Source: an uncultured Muribaculaceae bacterium (lineage in GTDB: Bacteria; Bacteroidota; Bacteroidia; Bacteroidales; Muribaculaceae). Taken from it: a DNA stretch of 64,000 nt. The stretch covers positions 1 through 64,000 of the forward strand of contig CAJTMM010000003.1 of assembly GCA_910577465.1 (NCBI GenBank), written 5' to 3'. The translations under genes and the position numbers were made by a program. Shown here one piece after another: positions 6,856-14,903 of the stretch. The stretch's first letter is position 1. Each line of letters begins with the position of its first letter. Under the pieces are notes generated by a model, which did no database searches, was not told the DNA's origin, and saw only the letters and a list, made by a program, of their open reading frames with translations.

Positions 6856-8223
6856 ATGAAATCGGTACAAGGTAATCTGCACCTGCTTGAATCAGGCAAA
6901 ATAGGGCGTCTGCTCTGGGACTATAGTCTGCCGGCTGTGGTGGGCATGCTGGTAATGTCGCTCTACAATGTGATAGACCGCATATTCATAGGTCAGGGGG
7001 TGGGTACGGAAGCCATAGCGGGGCTTGCCATCACATTTCCGGTGATGAACATATCTGCCGCGCTGGGGGTGCTAATCGGCGCCGGCGCAAGTGCGAGGGT
7101 ATCGATACTTCTCGGAGCCCAGAACAAGCGTGGCGCAGAGGTGGTGCTGGGCAATGCCTTCACACTAATCGTAATCAATGCCACGGTATATCTGACATGC
7201 TTCGCAATGTTTCTGGATGACATACTCGTGGCTTTCGGCGCAAGCGAAGCCTCGCTCCCCTACGCTCACGATTTCATGACGTACATATTGCCGGGGATGC
7301 TCATAATGAACATCGGATTCACGCTGAACAATATAATGCGCGCATCGGGATACCCAGTGAAGGCTATGGTAACGATGTTTATCGGTGCTGGCTGCAATCT
7401 GGTGCTGGCACCGCTGTTTATATTCGGGTTCGGCTGGGGGATAAAGGGTGCCGCGATAGCCACCGACCTGTCCATGGGGGTGTTTGCGTTCTATGTCGTG
7501 GCTCACTTCCTGAGAAAGACCAACACGCTGCATTTCGTCAAAAACGCATTCAAATTGCACTGGCACACCGTATTGGGAATAATAGGCATAGGCGCGGCAC
7601 CATCGCTGGTGAACCTCGCAAGTTGTTTCATAAACGTAATCATAAACAAGAATCTGTACCACTACGGTGGCGACAATGCCGTGGCAGCGGCGGGAATATT
7701 CGTCACGTTCACGTCGCTTCTGACGATGGTGGTAGTGGGTATATGCCAGGGTATGCAGCCCATAATAGGCTATAATTACGGAGCGGGCAAGATGCACCGT
7801 CTGCGCAGCGCATATATACTCGCCACGCTATGGAGCACCGGCATAGTGACAGTGGGATGCATAGCCGGTCTGGGGATGCCGTCGGTCATAGCGCGGGCAT
7901 TTACGGTGGATGCAGGTCTGATTGCAGTGACTGACAATGCACTGTCGATATCTATGAGGATGTTTTGGGTGGTGGGCTTCCAGATTGTTTCCACGACATT
8001 TTTCCAGTCGATAGGCAAAGTGGGCAAGTCGATATTCCTGAGTCTCACCCGTCAAGTGATATTCCTGATACCGCTACTCATAGTACTGTCGAAGACGTTC
8101 GGGCTTGACGGGGTGTGGATGGCATTCCCCATATCGGATGCATGTGCCACGCTGGTGACGGTAGTGATGATAGTGTGGCAATTCCGCGAGATATCGCGTC
8201 AGAACAGCTTGAAAACAGTTTGA
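6856..8223 (+). CDS. MATE-family multidrug efflux transporter
   Basis: A 455-residue integral membrane protein with about 12 hydrophobic segments arranged as two similar halves, the usual size and layout of MATE (NorM/DinF-like) exporters. Typical segments include IGRLLWDYSLPAVVGMLVMS near the N-terminus, IGQGVGTEAIAGLAITFP, and in the second half CQGMQPIIGYNYGAGK. Such pumps expel cationic drugs and metabolites using Na+ or H+ gradients; the substrate is not predictable. It stands alone behind the promoter-bearing repeat at 6634-6836. No obvious terminator follows. Confidence 0.93.
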   Translation: MKSVQGNLHLLESGKIGRLLWDYSLPAVVGMLVMSLYNVIDRIFIGQGVGTEAIAGLAITFPVMNISAALGVLIGAGASARVSILLGAQNKRGAEVVLGNAFTLIVINATVYLTCFAMFLDDILVAFGASEASLPYAHDFMTYILPGMLIMNIGFTLNNIMRASGYPVKAMVTMFIGAGCNLVLAPLFIFGFGWGIKGAAIATDLSMGVFAFYVVAHFLRKTNTLHFVKNAFKLHWHTVLGIIGIGAAPSLVNLASCFINVIINKNLYHYGGDNAVAAAGIFVTFTSLLTMVVVGICQGMQPIIGYNYGAGKMHRLRSAYILATLWSTGIVTVGCIAGLGMPSVIARAFTVDAGLIAVTDNALSISMRMFWVVGFQIVSTTFFQSIGKVGKSIFLSLTRQVIFLIPLLIVLSKTFGLDGVWMAFPISDACATLVTVVMIVWQFREISRQNSLKTV

Positions 8224-8354
8224 ATACACCCCCACGGCACATGATATGATGGCCAAGGGATAAAAAAAGCATAAAACATTTGCATATTAGTGGATTTCTG
8301 CATACATTCGCATAATTGATTAATACCCTCTGAAATACCAAAATTACAAATCTC

Positions 8355-10298
8355 ATGAGTTACTTGAAATTTGATAAAAACCTCATGATTAATCTCGAGC
8401 AATCCCTCATGAAGGAGATGCTGCGCACTAATCAGGCAGGGGCTTATCACTGTACTTCAGTCGTGGACTGCAATACCCGCAAGCAGCATGGGCTATTGGT
8501 GATTCCCATCCCCGAGATGGAGAACTCATCGCATGTGTTGCTTTCGTCGATGGACGTGTCGGTAATACAGCACGGCGCACAATTCAATTTAGGCCTCCAC
8601 CGCTATCAAGGCGGCGTGTACAGCCCCAACGGACACAAATACATACGTGAATTTGATTGCGAGAGCGTGCCCCGTACCACTTACCGCGTGGGTGGCGTGA
8701 TTCTGACCAAGGAAAAGATTTTCATCTCGCACGAGAACCGATTGCTAATACGATACACACTCGTGGAGGCTCATTCTCCCACAACCCTGCGATTCAAACC
8801 GATGCTCGCGTTCCGCGAAGTGAACCAGTTGGTAATTGCCAACGGTAATCTAAACCAGGATTGCCCGGAGGTGCCCAACGGTGTTTCCTGTTGCCTTTAT
8901 CCAGGATACCCGAATCTGTACATGCAGTTTAACCACAAGCCGCAATGGAACTACGAACCACATTGGTACAATGGGTTTGAATATCTCAAGGACCTCGAAA
9001 GAGGTGTGCCCTATACTGAGGACCTGTGGGTACCGGGGTATTTCGAAATTCCGATAAAAAAAGGTGAGTCGATAATATTCTCGGCAGGCACATCGGAGGT
9101 ATCACCCCGCTCATTGGCTAAGATGTACGAAAATGAGATAGCCATACGTACGTGCCGCACAAGTTTCTTCAATTGCCTGAAAAATGCCGCCAAGCAGTTC
9201 TATCTGAGAGATAAGGACGGTATGTTCATGCTTTCGGGTTACCCATGGGGTAAGATTCTGGCACGCAATACATTCATGTCGCTTCCCGGCAATACCATAG
9301 CCATAGACCACCGTGCCGATTATGAGGCAATCATGGCAACGGCACAGAAAGCACTGGAAAACTTCATAACAACCGGTCAGCTCGACAAGCGCATACAGGG
9401 TATTGACCTACCGGATATCCCATTGTGGTGCATCTGGGCGCTGCAACAGTATGCCAAGGCATACGGTGCGGAGGATTGCAAGAAGAATTACATGACGCTT
9501 GTGGGACAGATTATGGAATATCTGCTCGACAACCGTCACCCGAATCTACAGGTAGACCAGCGTGGCATGGTACGCACCGTGGGTACCGACACGCCGGTAT
9601 CGTGGATGAACGCATCGCTTTACGGTAAGCCGGTGGTGCCGCGTACGGGCTATCTCGTGGAATTCAATGCGTTGTGGTACAATGCTCTGATGTTTGCCAT
9701 TTCGCTCACAGAAGGCGAAGCGGCATATACATCCATGCGTGAGCTTATGCTACAGACGGTAGAGACACTGAAGCCAGCGTTTATCGATACATTCCTCAAT
9801 GATTACGGCTATCTGTTTGACTACGTCAATGACAATTATGCCGACCCGTCGGTGCGTCCAAATATGGCCGTTGCCATAGGATTGGACTATTCTCCACTCG
9901 ACCGTCGTCAGCGCAAACGCGTGCTTGACGTGGTAACGCGTGAGCTGTTGACGCCCAAGGGATTGCGCACGTTATCACCGAAGAGTTTCGGTTATCGTCC
10001 GTCGTACCTCGGTTCGCCCGAGGAGCGTGAGATGGCGTTGCACAACGGTCCCGCCCGTCCGTGGCTGTTCGGATTCTATGCCGATGCCTATCTGCGTGTG
10101 TTCGGACATAGCGGCGTGAGCTACATAGACCGTATGCTCATAGGCTACGAGGATGAAATGACGCAAGGCTGCATAGGCTCATTGTCGCAACTTTACGACG
10201 GTAACCCACCGTTCTCGGGACGCGGAGCCATAAGCCATGCCACCAATGTTGCCGGAATATTGCGCACAATCAAGACACTTAAAAAATTTAATATCTAA
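8355..10298 (+). CDS. Glycogen debranching enzyme, GH133 type
   Basis: A 647-residue protein with the two-part layout of amylo-alpha-1,6-glucosidase-type debranching enzymes: an N-terminal beta-rich domain (about 25-250, with GLLVIPIPEMENSSHVLLSS) and a C-terminal alpha-helical toroid (about 290-640, with DLPDIPLWCIWALQQYAK and FNALWYNALMFA). No signal peptide is seen, so it acts in the cytoplasm, removing alpha-1,6 branches from glycogen. It starts a three-gene cluster with a GT4 transferase (15 bp downstream) and a GH57 enzyme, an arrangement known from Bacteroides. No clear TAnnTTTG box is visible in the 131 bp upstream. Confidence 0.9.
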   Translation: MSYLKFDKNLMINLEQSLMKEMLRTNQAGAYHCTSVVDCNTRKQHGLLVIPIPEMENSSHVLLSSMDVSVIQHGAQFNLGLHRYQGGVYSPNGHKYIREFDCESVPRTTYRVGGVILTKEKIFISHENRLLIRYTLVEAHSPTTLRFKPMLAFREVNQLVIANGNLNQDCPEVPNGVSCCLYPGYPNLYMQFNHKPQWNYEPHWYNGFEYLKDLERGVPYTEDLWVPGYFEIPIKKGESIIFSAGTSEVSPRSLAKMYENEIAIRTCRTSFFNCLKNAAKQFYLRDKDGMFMLSGYPWGKILARNTFMSLPGNTIAIDHRADYEAIMATAQKALENFITTGQLDKRIQGIDLPDIPLWCIWALQQYAKAYGAEDCKKNYMTLVGQIMEYLLDNRHPNLQVDQRGMVRTVGTDTPVSWMNASLYGKPVVPRTGYLVEFNALWYNALMFAISLTEGEAAYTSMRELMLQTVETLKPAFIDTFLNDYGYLFDYVNDNYADPSVRPNMAVAIGLDYSPLDRRQRKRVLDVVTRELLTPKGLRTLSPKSFGYRPSYLGSPEEREMALHNGPARPWLFGFYADAYLRVFGHSGVSYIDRMLIGYEDEMTQGCIGSLSQLYDGNPPFSGRGAISHATNVAGILRTIKTLKKFNI

Positions 10299-10313
10299 TA
10301 CCCGCCACCACGC

Positions 10314-11579
10314 ATGAAAGCTTTAATGTTCGGGTGGGAATTTCCACCTCATATCCTCGGCGGTCTCGGCACTGCCAGCTACGGACTCACTAAAGGCATG
10401 TGGGAATGTGGCGACATGGACATATCGTTCGTCATACCCAAACCTTGGGGTGACGAAGACAAAAGTTTCGCACATATAATAGGAGCATCGCAAGTACCTA
10501 TCGCTTGGCGCGATGTAAGCCGTGAGTATGTGGAACAGCGCATAGGAAAGTACATGAATCCGGATTTGTACTTCAATCTGCGTTCACATATCTACGCCGA
10601 TTTCAACTATATGCGCACCAACGATCTGGGATGTCTTGAATTCTCGGGACGCTATCCCGACAACCTGCTGGAGGAAATAAACAATTACTCCATCTGTGCC
10701 GGTGTGATAGCGCGCACTCTTGACTTCGATATCATACACTCACACGACTGGCTCACCTATCCCGCCGGCATACATGCCAAGCAGGTTACCGGCAAGCCGT
10801 TGGTGATACATGTGCATGCCACGGACTTTGACCGTTCGCGCGGCAATGTTAATCCGACAGTGTTCGGTATCGAAAAGGATGGTATGACGCAAGCCGACCA
10901 CATCATCACCGTAAGTAACCTAACACGGAATACGGTGATTGAAAAGTATGGCATAGACCCCGCCAAGGTGACTACTGTACATAATGCGGTGACTCCGCTG
11001 AGCGATGAACTGCTCAATGTACAGGCTACGAAACCGAAGGAAAAGGTAGTGACATTCCTGGGTCGAATCACCATGCAGAAAGGACCGGAATACTTCGTGG
11101 AAGCAGCCGCCAAAGTATTGAAAAACAACCACAACGTGCGTTTCGTGATGGCAGGAAGCGGTGACATGATGGACAAGATGATCATGCTTGCCGCCGAACG
11201 CGGTATAGCCGACCGTTTCCATTTCCCGGGATTCCAAAAAGGAAAACAAGTTTACGAGATGCTTAAGGCAAGCGATGTCTACATCATGCCGTCGGTATCC
11301 GAACCATTCGGCATATCTCCGCTCGAAGCCATGCAGATGGGCGTGCCGTCCATCATATCCAAACAGAGCGGATGTGCTGAAATTCTCGACAATGTGATTA
11401 AAACCGATTATTGGGACATAGACGCCATGGCCGATGCCATTCACTCCATCATCACCTACCCTGCCATGTACAACCAATTGCGCGAGGACGGGCTTGATGA
11501 AGTGAACCGTATTACATGGGACAAGGCCGGCGCCAAGGTGATAGACATATACCGCAAGGTGATAGCCGACCGCCAGTAA
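10314..11579 (+). CDS. GT4-type glycosyltransferase, probable glycogen synthase
   Basis: A 421-residue GT-B fold transferase. The N-terminus has the glycine-rich acceptor loop EFPPHILGGLGTASYG, comparable to the KxGGL loop of glycogen synthases. The C-terminal half has FLGRITMQKGPEYF and the E-x7-E donor-site motif in SEPFGISPLEAMQMG. Placement between a debranching enzyme and a GH57 enzyme supports a role in building alpha-1,4-glucan. The donor (ADP- or UDP-glucose) cannot be read from the sequence, and glgC is not in this window. Confidence 0.85.
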   Translation: MKALMFGWEFPPHILGGLGTASYGLTKGMWECGDMDISFVIPKPWGDEDKSFAHIIGASQVPIAWRDVSREYVEQRIGKYMNPDLYFNLRSHIYADFNYMRTNDLGCLEFSGRYPDNLLEEINNYSICAGVIARTLDFDIIHSHDWLTYPAGIHAKQVTGKPLVIHVHATDFDRSRGNVNPTVFGIEKDGMTQADHIITVSNLTRNTVIEKYGIDPAKVTTVHNAVTPLSDELLNVQATKPKEKVVTFLGRITMQKGPEYFVEAAAKVLKNNHNVRFVMAGSGDMMDKMIMLAAERGIADRFHFPGFQKGKQVYEMLKASDVYIMPSVSEPFGISPLEAMQMGVPSIISKQSGCAEILDNVIKTDYWDIDAMADAIHSIITYPAMYNQLREDGLDEVNRITWDKAGAKVIDIYRKVIADRQ

Positions 11580-11634
11580 CCAATAGCAAGCATCTTATAA
11601 AATTTAAAAATCCTCTATCCAGATATTCAACATC

Positions 11635-13110
11635 ATGAAAGCAATCTGTTTTTATTTTCAAATCCATCAACCGTTCCGCCTTAAAAGATACCGCTTTTTC
11701 GATATAGGTAACGACCACTATTATTACGATGACTTCTCCAACGATGATATCGTAACCCGCATAGCCCAACACAGCTACATACCGGCAGCCGAAAGTCTGC
11801 TTCGCATGTTGGAGCAATACCCCAATTTCCGTTGCGCACTCTCCATCACAGGCGTGGCATTGGAACAGTGCGAACAATATGTACCCGAATTCATAGACCT
11901 GCTCAAGAAACTCGCGGCTACCGGCCGTGTGGAATTCCTTGCAGAGACATACGCCCACTCACTGTCATCGCTCATAGACCCTGAGGAATTTATCAATCAG
12001 GTAAAGGTGCACAACGACAAAATTGAGGAACTTTTCGGTGTGAAACCCAAAGTTCTCCGCAATACCGAGCTTGTGTACTGCGATGAAATGGCTCCTATGA
12101 TTCTCAATATGGGCTACAAGGGTGTAATCACCGAAGGCGCCAAACATATCTTAGGATGGAAATCGCCCAACTACGTGTACAGCGCCGCATCGGCACCCAA
12201 GCTAAAGATATTGCTGCGTAATGCCAAACTGAGCGACGATATAGCAAAGCGCTTCAGCAATACCGAATGGGACGCATATCCATTGACCGCCGACAAATAT
12301 ATGGACTGGATTGCATCGACACCCGCCGAGGAACAGATAATCAACCTGTTCATGAATCTTGAGACATTCGGTGAATTCCAGACCCGCGACACCGGTATAT
12401 TCCAATTCCTTGAAGCTCTACCCTACTTTGCCAAGGAACGCGGTGTGGAATTCTGGACTCCGTCCGACGCCATATCCAAACTGAAACCGGTAGGAGAATT
12501 GTCGATAATGCACCCCATATCCTGGACCGACGAATCGCGTGACACTTCAGCATGGTTGGGCAATAAGCTCCAGAACGAAGCATTCGAGAAACTTTATTCC
12601 GTATCGGAACGTGTGCGTCTGTGCGATGACCGCCGTTTGAAACAGGACTGGTACTATCTTCAGGCTGCCGACCACCTGTTCTATATGGCGACAAAACATT
12701 TCGCCGACGGTGCCGCTCATTCCAACTTCAGCCCATACGAAACTCCGTTCCAAGCATTTACCAATTATATGAATGTGCTTGCCGACTTCATAGTGCGCGT
12801 GGAAGAACAGTATCCACTGTCAATTGAAAACGAAGAGCTCAACGCCCTTCTCACCACTATCCGTAATCAAGAACGCGAAATAGAAACCCTCAACAAAGAA
12901 GTGACCTCCATGCGCAAAAACATAGAGCACTTCAATGAGGAACACCTGCTTCGCGAGAAGAAAGCAAATCAGGAGGAATCCGCGTCAGATGAACCCGTAG
13001 CGGAAAAAGCTTCAAAGAAACCTGCTTGCAAGCCCAAAGCCGCTTGCAAAACAAAAGCCACTGCTACCAAAAAAGAATCCAAACCTAAGGCTACTGCCAA
13101 GAAAAAGTAA
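11635..13110 (+). CDS. GH57 alpha-glucan hydrolase or glucanotransferase with Lys/Ala-rich tail
   Basis: A 491-residue cytoplasmic enzyme (no signal peptide). GH57 motifs occur in order: HQPF at 11-14, TGRVEFL at 97-103, the nucleophile region LRNTELVYCD at 141-150 (Glu145), and NLETFGEF at 241-248. The catalytic domain ends near residue 400. A coiled-coil stretch follows (about 405-450), then a very basic tail of about 35 residues built from Lys, Ala, Pro and Thr, like a histone H1 tail. It starts 55 bp after the glycosyltransferase and closes the cluster. Alpha-amylase, branching or 4-alpha-glucanotransferase activity are all possible in this family. Confidence 0.88.
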   Translation: MKAICFYFQIHQPFRLKRYRFFDIGNDHYYYDDFSNDDIVTRIAQHSYIPAAESLLRMLEQYPNFRCALSITGVALEQCEQYVPEFIDLLKKLAATGRVEFLAETYAHSLSSLIDPEEFINQVKVHNDKIEELFGVKPKVLRNTELVYCDEMAPMILNMGYKGVITEGAKHILGWKSPNYVYSAASAPKLKILLRNAKLSDDIAKRFSNTEWDAYPLTADKYMDWIASTPAEEQIINLFMNLETFGEFQTRDTGIFQFLEALPYFAKERGVEFWTPSDAISKLKPVGELSIMHPISWTDESRDTSAWLGNKLQNEAFEKLYSVSERVRLCDDRRLKQDWYYLQAADHLFYMATKHFADGAAHSNFSPYETPFQAFTNYMNVLADFIVRVEEQYPLSIENEELNALLTTIRNQEREIETLNKEVTSMRKNIEHFNEEHLLREKKANQEESASDEPVAEKASKKPACKPKAACKTKATATKKESKPKATAKKK

Positions 13111-13135
13111 CCTCGGGATAAATATCTCCATATAA

Positions 13136-13178
13136 CAAGGCACGCCACATAAACCATGGGCGTGCCTTGTTGTTTTTT
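13136..13178 (+). terminator. Terminator of the glycogen cluster
   Basis: CAAGGCACGCC at 13136-13146 pairs perfectly with GGCGTGCCTTG at 13159-13169, followed by TTGTTTTTTTG. It lies 26 bp after the GH57 stop. Confidence 0.9.
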
Positions 13179-13256
13179 TGTAGACAGTCAATATCGGGAC
13201 CGGTCGGCAACGATTACGGTACAACGGCAAGAAGCGACCATTTCAACCGTGGAACA

Positions 13257-13607
13257 TCAATCAAGTAACCTATCGCGGATTACTACGGCATTATTATGTA
13301 CACGGTCGTGTGAACCGAACAGCAATGTCACAGTTCCAAACTTCATCATACGCGACTTAAAATCAGCAAACGCGGCATTATCATCAAGTTCTTTTCCATA
13401 ACGCGTGGCAAATTCGTTCCAACGATTATCCGGGTCGGCATGAAACCACTCCCTCAACAGGTCCGACGGTGCAAATTGCTTATCCCATTCATCATAATGG
13501 AATGTGGCATGGCTAAGTCCACGGGGCCACAATTTATCCACAAACACCCTGTAGCCGTCGTCAGGCTGTTGCGGGTCGTAAGCACGTTTTAAATTTACGG
13601 TGAGCAT
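13257..13607 (-). CDS. DUF488 family protein
   Basis: A 116-residue protein with the DUF488 pattern: LKRAYDPQQPDDGYRVFVDKLWPRG, then WFHADPDNRWNEFATRY, then VTLLFGSHDRVHNNAVVIRD at the C-terminus. The frame is open to 13739, but the extra 44 residues do not belong to the family and would read through a terminator-like hairpin, so the ATG at 13607 is chosen. Some DUF488 proteins are small cytoplasmic proteins of unknown activity. The structured RNA described at 13690-13966 is upstream on the same strand, so this gene might be expressed by read-through from it. Confidence 0.85.
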   Translation of the reverse strand: MLTVNLKRAYDPQQPDDGYRVFVDKLWPRGLSHATFHYDEWDKQFAPSDLLREWFHADPDNRWNEFATRYGKELDDNAAFADFKSRMMKFGTVTLLFGSHDRVHNNAVVIRDRLLD

Positions 13608-13689
13608 ATCAATAAATATAATACCAGTTATTGATATAATAACAATTCTTGCTACCGATTTATCGATTATGCCATAAAAGATATGCCAT

Positions 13690-13966
13690 AAAGAAACCGG
13701 CGGCACCAAATTAATGGCACCGCCGGCTATGTGAGCCACACCAAAGGATGCGATGAAACTCCGGATGACAGGATTTGAGCGCTCGCCGACCTTTGTAATC
13801 CGCCTGGGCTAATTAAGCCTCCTCTTTCGAGAATGGGGCCCGCCATTGGACGACTAAGCTTGTCTCGGTATTTCACGTGTAATTGATGAGTTTCCCAATC
13901 AACTTTGATGTGGTATGTCAATGTTCGTTTCTTATATCAGAAGCCTTATCCGTGCTTCATTTGTAT
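13690..13966 (-). ncRNA. Candidate structured non-coding RNA (or long structured leader)
   Basis: Read on the minus strand. A TTTG-N20-TAACTTTG promoter (14002-13971) precedes it, and an 11-bp terminator stem (13726-13697) followed by TTTCTTT ends it. Two G-U pairs in that stem would be C-A mismatches on the other strand, which fixes the direction. A long-range helix joins 13913-13903 (CCACATCAAAG) to 13746-13736 (CTTTGGTGTGG): 11 pairs, one of them G-U. It encloses about 155 nt with several local hairpins: TTGAT...ATCAA, AATGG-N6-CCATT, CTC-GAAA-GAG, GGCT-TAATT-AGCC and GGATT...AATCC. The enclosed size (178 nt) is like 6S RNA, but I cannot identify a family. SRP, RNase P and tmRNA signatures are absent. 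A regulatory leader of the DUF488 gene is the alternative. Confidence 0.62.
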
Positions 13967-13970
13967 AACG

Positions 13971-14002
13971 CAAAGTTATATACGGAGGTTCAAAAATCCA
14001 AA
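13971..14002 (-). promoter_or_regulatory. Promoter of the minus-strand structured RNA
   Basis: Minus strand TTTG (14002-13999), 20-bp spacer, TAACTTTG (13978-13971), then C. Both boxes and the spacing match the Bacteroidetes consensus. Confidence 0.7.
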
Positions 14003-14231
14003 TATTTTGTGTATTTTTTCGCGTCTAAAAATATTGATTACACCAATATTTTTATGTCGTGACAGCAACATGCGTGGCTATCACCGAATTATAGTATATT
14101 CAGGCGGGCGGTTCACCTTATCTTAAATCCCGGCACAAAAAAAATACACTGCTTATTGCAACTTTTCATGATGATACTGCGTCAAACCTATAGAAACATA
14201 AAAAACGAAGCCCGTCACAATTCATCGCACT
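14003..14231. other. Gene-free stretch before the export operon
   Basis: AT-rich DNA between the minus-strand RNA promoter and the ABC export operon. It holds the perfect palindrome at 14027-14053 listed separately. I see no convincing TAnnTTTG box for the operon and no coding sequence with a family signal. Confidence 0.5.
14027..14053. repeat. Perfect 10-bp inverted repeat
   Basis: AAAAATATTG at 14027-14036 and CAATATTTTT at 14044-14053 with a 7-bp centre ATTACAC. It may be an operator for the export operon or a weak two-way terminator. It lies between two divergently read units. Confidence 0.6.
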
Positions 14232-14903
14232 ATGATAATAGAACTGAAAGATGTAAACAAAACATATCCGGGAGCAGTGCCGCTGCATGTACTCAAAGGC
14301 ATAAATCTGAATATCGACCGAGGTGAACTCGTTTCCATAATGGGCGCATCAGGATCCGGAAAGTCAACCCTACTCAATATAATAGGCATACTCGACAACT
14401 ACGATTCGGGACAATACATTCTCGATGGCGTGGAGATTAAGAATTTAAGCGAGAACCGTGCAGCAGAATTGCGCAACCGCATGATTGGATTTGTGTTCCA
14501 GTCATTCAACCTCATCAACTATAAGAATGCGGTGGAGAATGTGGCACTGCCATTGTTCTATCAGGGAATTTCACGCAAAAAACGCAATATGCTCGCCATG
14601 GAACAATTGGAACGCATGGGACTTGCCGACAGGGCACACCACCTCCCGAGCGAAATGTCGGGTGGACAGAAGCAACGAGTTGCCATAGCCCGCGCCCTGA
14701 TTACCAATCCATCACTCATCCTTGCCGATGAGCCTACCGGTGCCCTTGACTCCAAGACCTCTAAAGACGTGATGGAGGTGTTCCGCCAACTCAATGCCGA
14801 TGGCATGACCATAGTCATAGTCACACACGACCCGGGAGTAGGTCAGCAAACCAACCGCATAATCCGTATATCCGACGGCATAATCACACCCGACAATGTT
14901 TGA
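14232..14903 (+). CDS. ABC transporter ATP-binding protein (MacB/LolD-like)
   Basis: A 223-residue ATPase. Walker A is GASGSGKST (about 38-46), the signature motif is MSGGQKQRVAIARAL, and Walker B with the MacB/LolD-type D-loop is LILADEPTGALD. An H-loop histidine is in VIVTHDPG. It powers the two FtsX-like permeases encoded next; its stop overlaps the first permease's start by 8 bp. First gene of a five-gene operon for a tripartite efflux pump spanning both membranes. Confidence 0.94.
   Translation: MIIELKDVNKTYPGAVPLHVLKGINLNIDRGELVSIMGASGSGKSTLLNIIGILDNYDSGQYILDGVEIKNLSENRAAELRNRMIGFVFQSFNLINYKNAVENVALPLFYQGISRKKRNMLAMEQLERMGLADRAHHLPSEMSGGQKQRVAIARALITNPSLILADEPTGALDSKTSKDVMEVFRQLNADGMTIVIVTHDPGVGQQTNRIIRISDGIITPDNV

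Noticed and set aside
13608..13739. N-terminal extension of the DUF488 frame up to an ATG at 13739
   Set aside because: The extra 44 residues do not fit the family and the DNA there contains the terminator hairpin of the upstream RNA; the ATG at 13607 matches the family start.
13727..13921. 64-residue minus-strand ORF
   Set aside because: It lies wholly inside the structured RNA, has no family signal, and its sequence is explained by RNA helices.
13690..13966. tmRNA, SRP RNA or RNase P RNA
   Set aside because: There is no tRNA-like end, no GGAAGCAGC-type SRP loop and no GAGGAAAGTCC-type P4 sequence.
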